A stretch of 6,115 nt of DNA from JAKLKS01 sp964370855 (GTDB lineage Bacteria; Planctomycetota; JAJSAM01; JAKLKS01), in contig CAYJMF010000192.1 in NCBI GenBank assembly GCA_964370855.1, positions 1 through 6,115 of the forward strand. The letters run 5' to 3'. Positions 5,618 through 6,115 of this stretch are shown here, one piece after another. The notes under the pieces were generated by a model. The model had not been told where the DNA came from. It searched no databases and was given only the letters and a program-made list of their open reading frames with translations. The position numbers and the translations under genes were made by a program. Within the stretch, counting starts at the first letter, position 1, and each line of letters opens with the position of its first letter.

Positions 5618-6115
5618 ATGACCCCTCCATGGATCCCCGCGCCGCCCCCTTCGTCGCCGCCTTCCGCCGCCACCTCCGCCGCCGCCCCCTCGCCGTCGGC
5701 CTCGCGGGCGCCCCCCGCGGCGGGCGCCCCCCCCGCGCCCCCCCCCCCGACCAACGACCCCCCCCCCCCCCCCGCCGCCCCCTTCGGCCCCCACCTCCGC
5801 CGCCACCTCCGCCGCCCCCGCCTCGAGGTCGGCCTCGTGGGCGCCCGCCGGGGCGGCCGCCGCGCGCTGGCCGCCGCCCTCGTCCTCCTCGCCCTCGCCG
5901 CCCTCGGCGTCCTCCCCCCCGTCGGCGAACCCATCACCGCCGCCCTCCTTTTCGCCGCCTTCCTCCTCGCCGGCACCGCCTTCGGCGCCGCCCTGAGCCT
6001 CCGCGCGGAGGGCAGCCCCCTCCACCTCTCCCGCGCCCTCGACGCCGTCCTCGGCGACGCCGACCTCGTCGCCACCGCCTGCGCCCTCGCGGCGAAGCCC
6101 GCCCCGGGCCGCTTC
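5618..6115 (+). CDS. Partial membrane protein of unknown function, possibly frameshifted near its start
   Basis: One frame is open from ATG 5618 to the window edge (166 residues, C-terminus missing). It begins with about 55 Pro/Ala/Ser-rich residues, then a basic stretch (HLRRHLRRPRLEVG, 59-72, and RRGGRR, 77-82), a hydrophobic helix (about 83-103), a second (about 106-128), then LHLSRALDAVLGDADLV (135-151). Two helices followed by an amphipathic 'RALD..LGDAD' stretch vaguely recall N-termini of large DUF4175-type membrane proteins; this is a weak impression. From about 5777 codons end almost entirely in C or G, typical of real genes here. Before the C runs, that codon signature belongs to another frame, starting at ATG 5629 (MDPRAAPFVAAFRRHLRRRP). 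The true protein may therefore start at 5629 and shift frame by one base within the C runs at 5727-5773. Neither start has a good Shine-Dalgarno sequence. Confidence 0.6.
   Translation, partial: MTPPWIPAPPPSSPPSAATSAAAPSPSASRAPPAAGAPPAPPPPTNDPPPPPAAPFGPHLRRHLRRPRLEVGLVGARRGGRRALAAALVLLALAALGVLPPVGEPITAALLFAAFLLAGTAFGAALSLRAEGSPLHLSRALDAVLGDADLVATACALAAKPAPGRF
5640..5726 (+). repeat. 87-base imperfect direct duplication, copy 1
   Basis: This aligns without gaps to 5773-5859 at an offset of 133 bases, with 13 mismatches (about 85% identity by hand alignment). In the frame of ATG 5629 it reads PFVAAFRRHLRRRPLAVG, then LAGAPRGGR. Confidence 0.7.
5727..5773 (+). repeat. Poly-C tract with runs of 8, 11 and 16 C
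   Basis: C runs are at 5727-5734, 5738-5748 and 5758-5773, broken only by gcg and gaccaacga. Runs of this length are slippage-prone in replication and error-prone in sequencing. They lie between the two copies of the duplication, exactly where the codon signature changes frame. Confidence 0.85.
5773..5859 (+). repeat. 87-base imperfect direct duplication, copy 2
   Basis: Partner of 5640-5726. In the downstream coding frame it reads PFGPHLRRHLRRPRLEVG, then LVGARRGGR, and leads straight into the first hydrophobic helix. The 133-base offset is not a multiple of three, so the two similar peptides lie in different frames. Confidence 0.7.

Noticed and set aside
5711..5780. C-rich tract as a CRISPR or minisatellite array
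   Set aside because: There are only two copies of one 87-base unit and irregular homopolymers, not a regular repeat-spacer pattern.
4628..6025. Long minus-strand open frame (465 codons) opposite the two plus-strand genes
   Set aside because: It is low-complexity Gly/Glu/Arg-rich at the N-terminus, has no domain, and lies antisense to the carboxypeptidase-regulatory-like gene, whose frame shows clear family motifs. Long open frames are expected on the opposite strand in DNA of this GC content.

Overview
The window is very GC-rich bacterial DNA. It carries three tightly packed genes on the minus strand (123-4046), then a 726-base divergent intergenic stretch, then two genes on the plus strand, the second running off the right edge. 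The best guess for the source is an uncultured planctomycete or a similar GC-rich lineage. That rests mainly on the secreted alpha/alpha-toroid protein at 2676-4046, whose C-terminal signature (YYLYCLERA, then GHPWY, QGSRGQW and CFALLFLNRAT) I associate with a family expanded in Planctomycetota. It is inference, not proof.

Minus-strand block, in transcription order. First is a Sec-exported squalene-cyclase-like toroid protein (4046 to 2676). Its stop codon overlaps by one base the start of an RluA-family RNA pseudouridine synthase (2676 to 1690). After a 211-base gap comes a lipoprotein-type M48 zinc metalloprotease with a TPR-like C-terminus (1478 to 123), resembling BepA/YfgC. A perfect 19-bp-stem hairpin at 1-44 probably terminates transcription. 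The first two genes are almost certainly one transcriptional unit; the protease may have its own promoter. I see no shared pathway: envelope proteolysis, RNA modification and a secreted protein of unknown function.

The right part differs in composition. Hand-counted 60-base lines give about 58% GC at 4921-4980 and 63% at 5281-5340, against 75% at 3241-3300 and 88% at 5821-5880. This lower-GC segment holds one gene, a membrane-anchored protein with two carboxypeptidase-regulatory-like (transthyretin/Ig-like) beta domains (4773-5423). It is bracketed by an exact 14-bp direct repeat, CCGTTCAGGGGGGG, at 4175-4188 and 5436-5449, so it may be an inserted segment.

The last gene (from about 5618, open at 6115) encodes a membrane protein with two hydrophobic helices. 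Its 5' end is unusual: an 87-bp imperfect direct duplication whose two copies read as similar peptides in two different frames, separated by C runs of 8, 11 and 16. This is either a sequencing/assembly problem or a real slippage-prone tract.

No RNA genes, CRISPR array, transposase or integrase is visible. I did not find a convincing undescribed multi-gene system. The most worthwhile leads are the repeat-flanked low-GC segment and the poly-C duplicated gene start.
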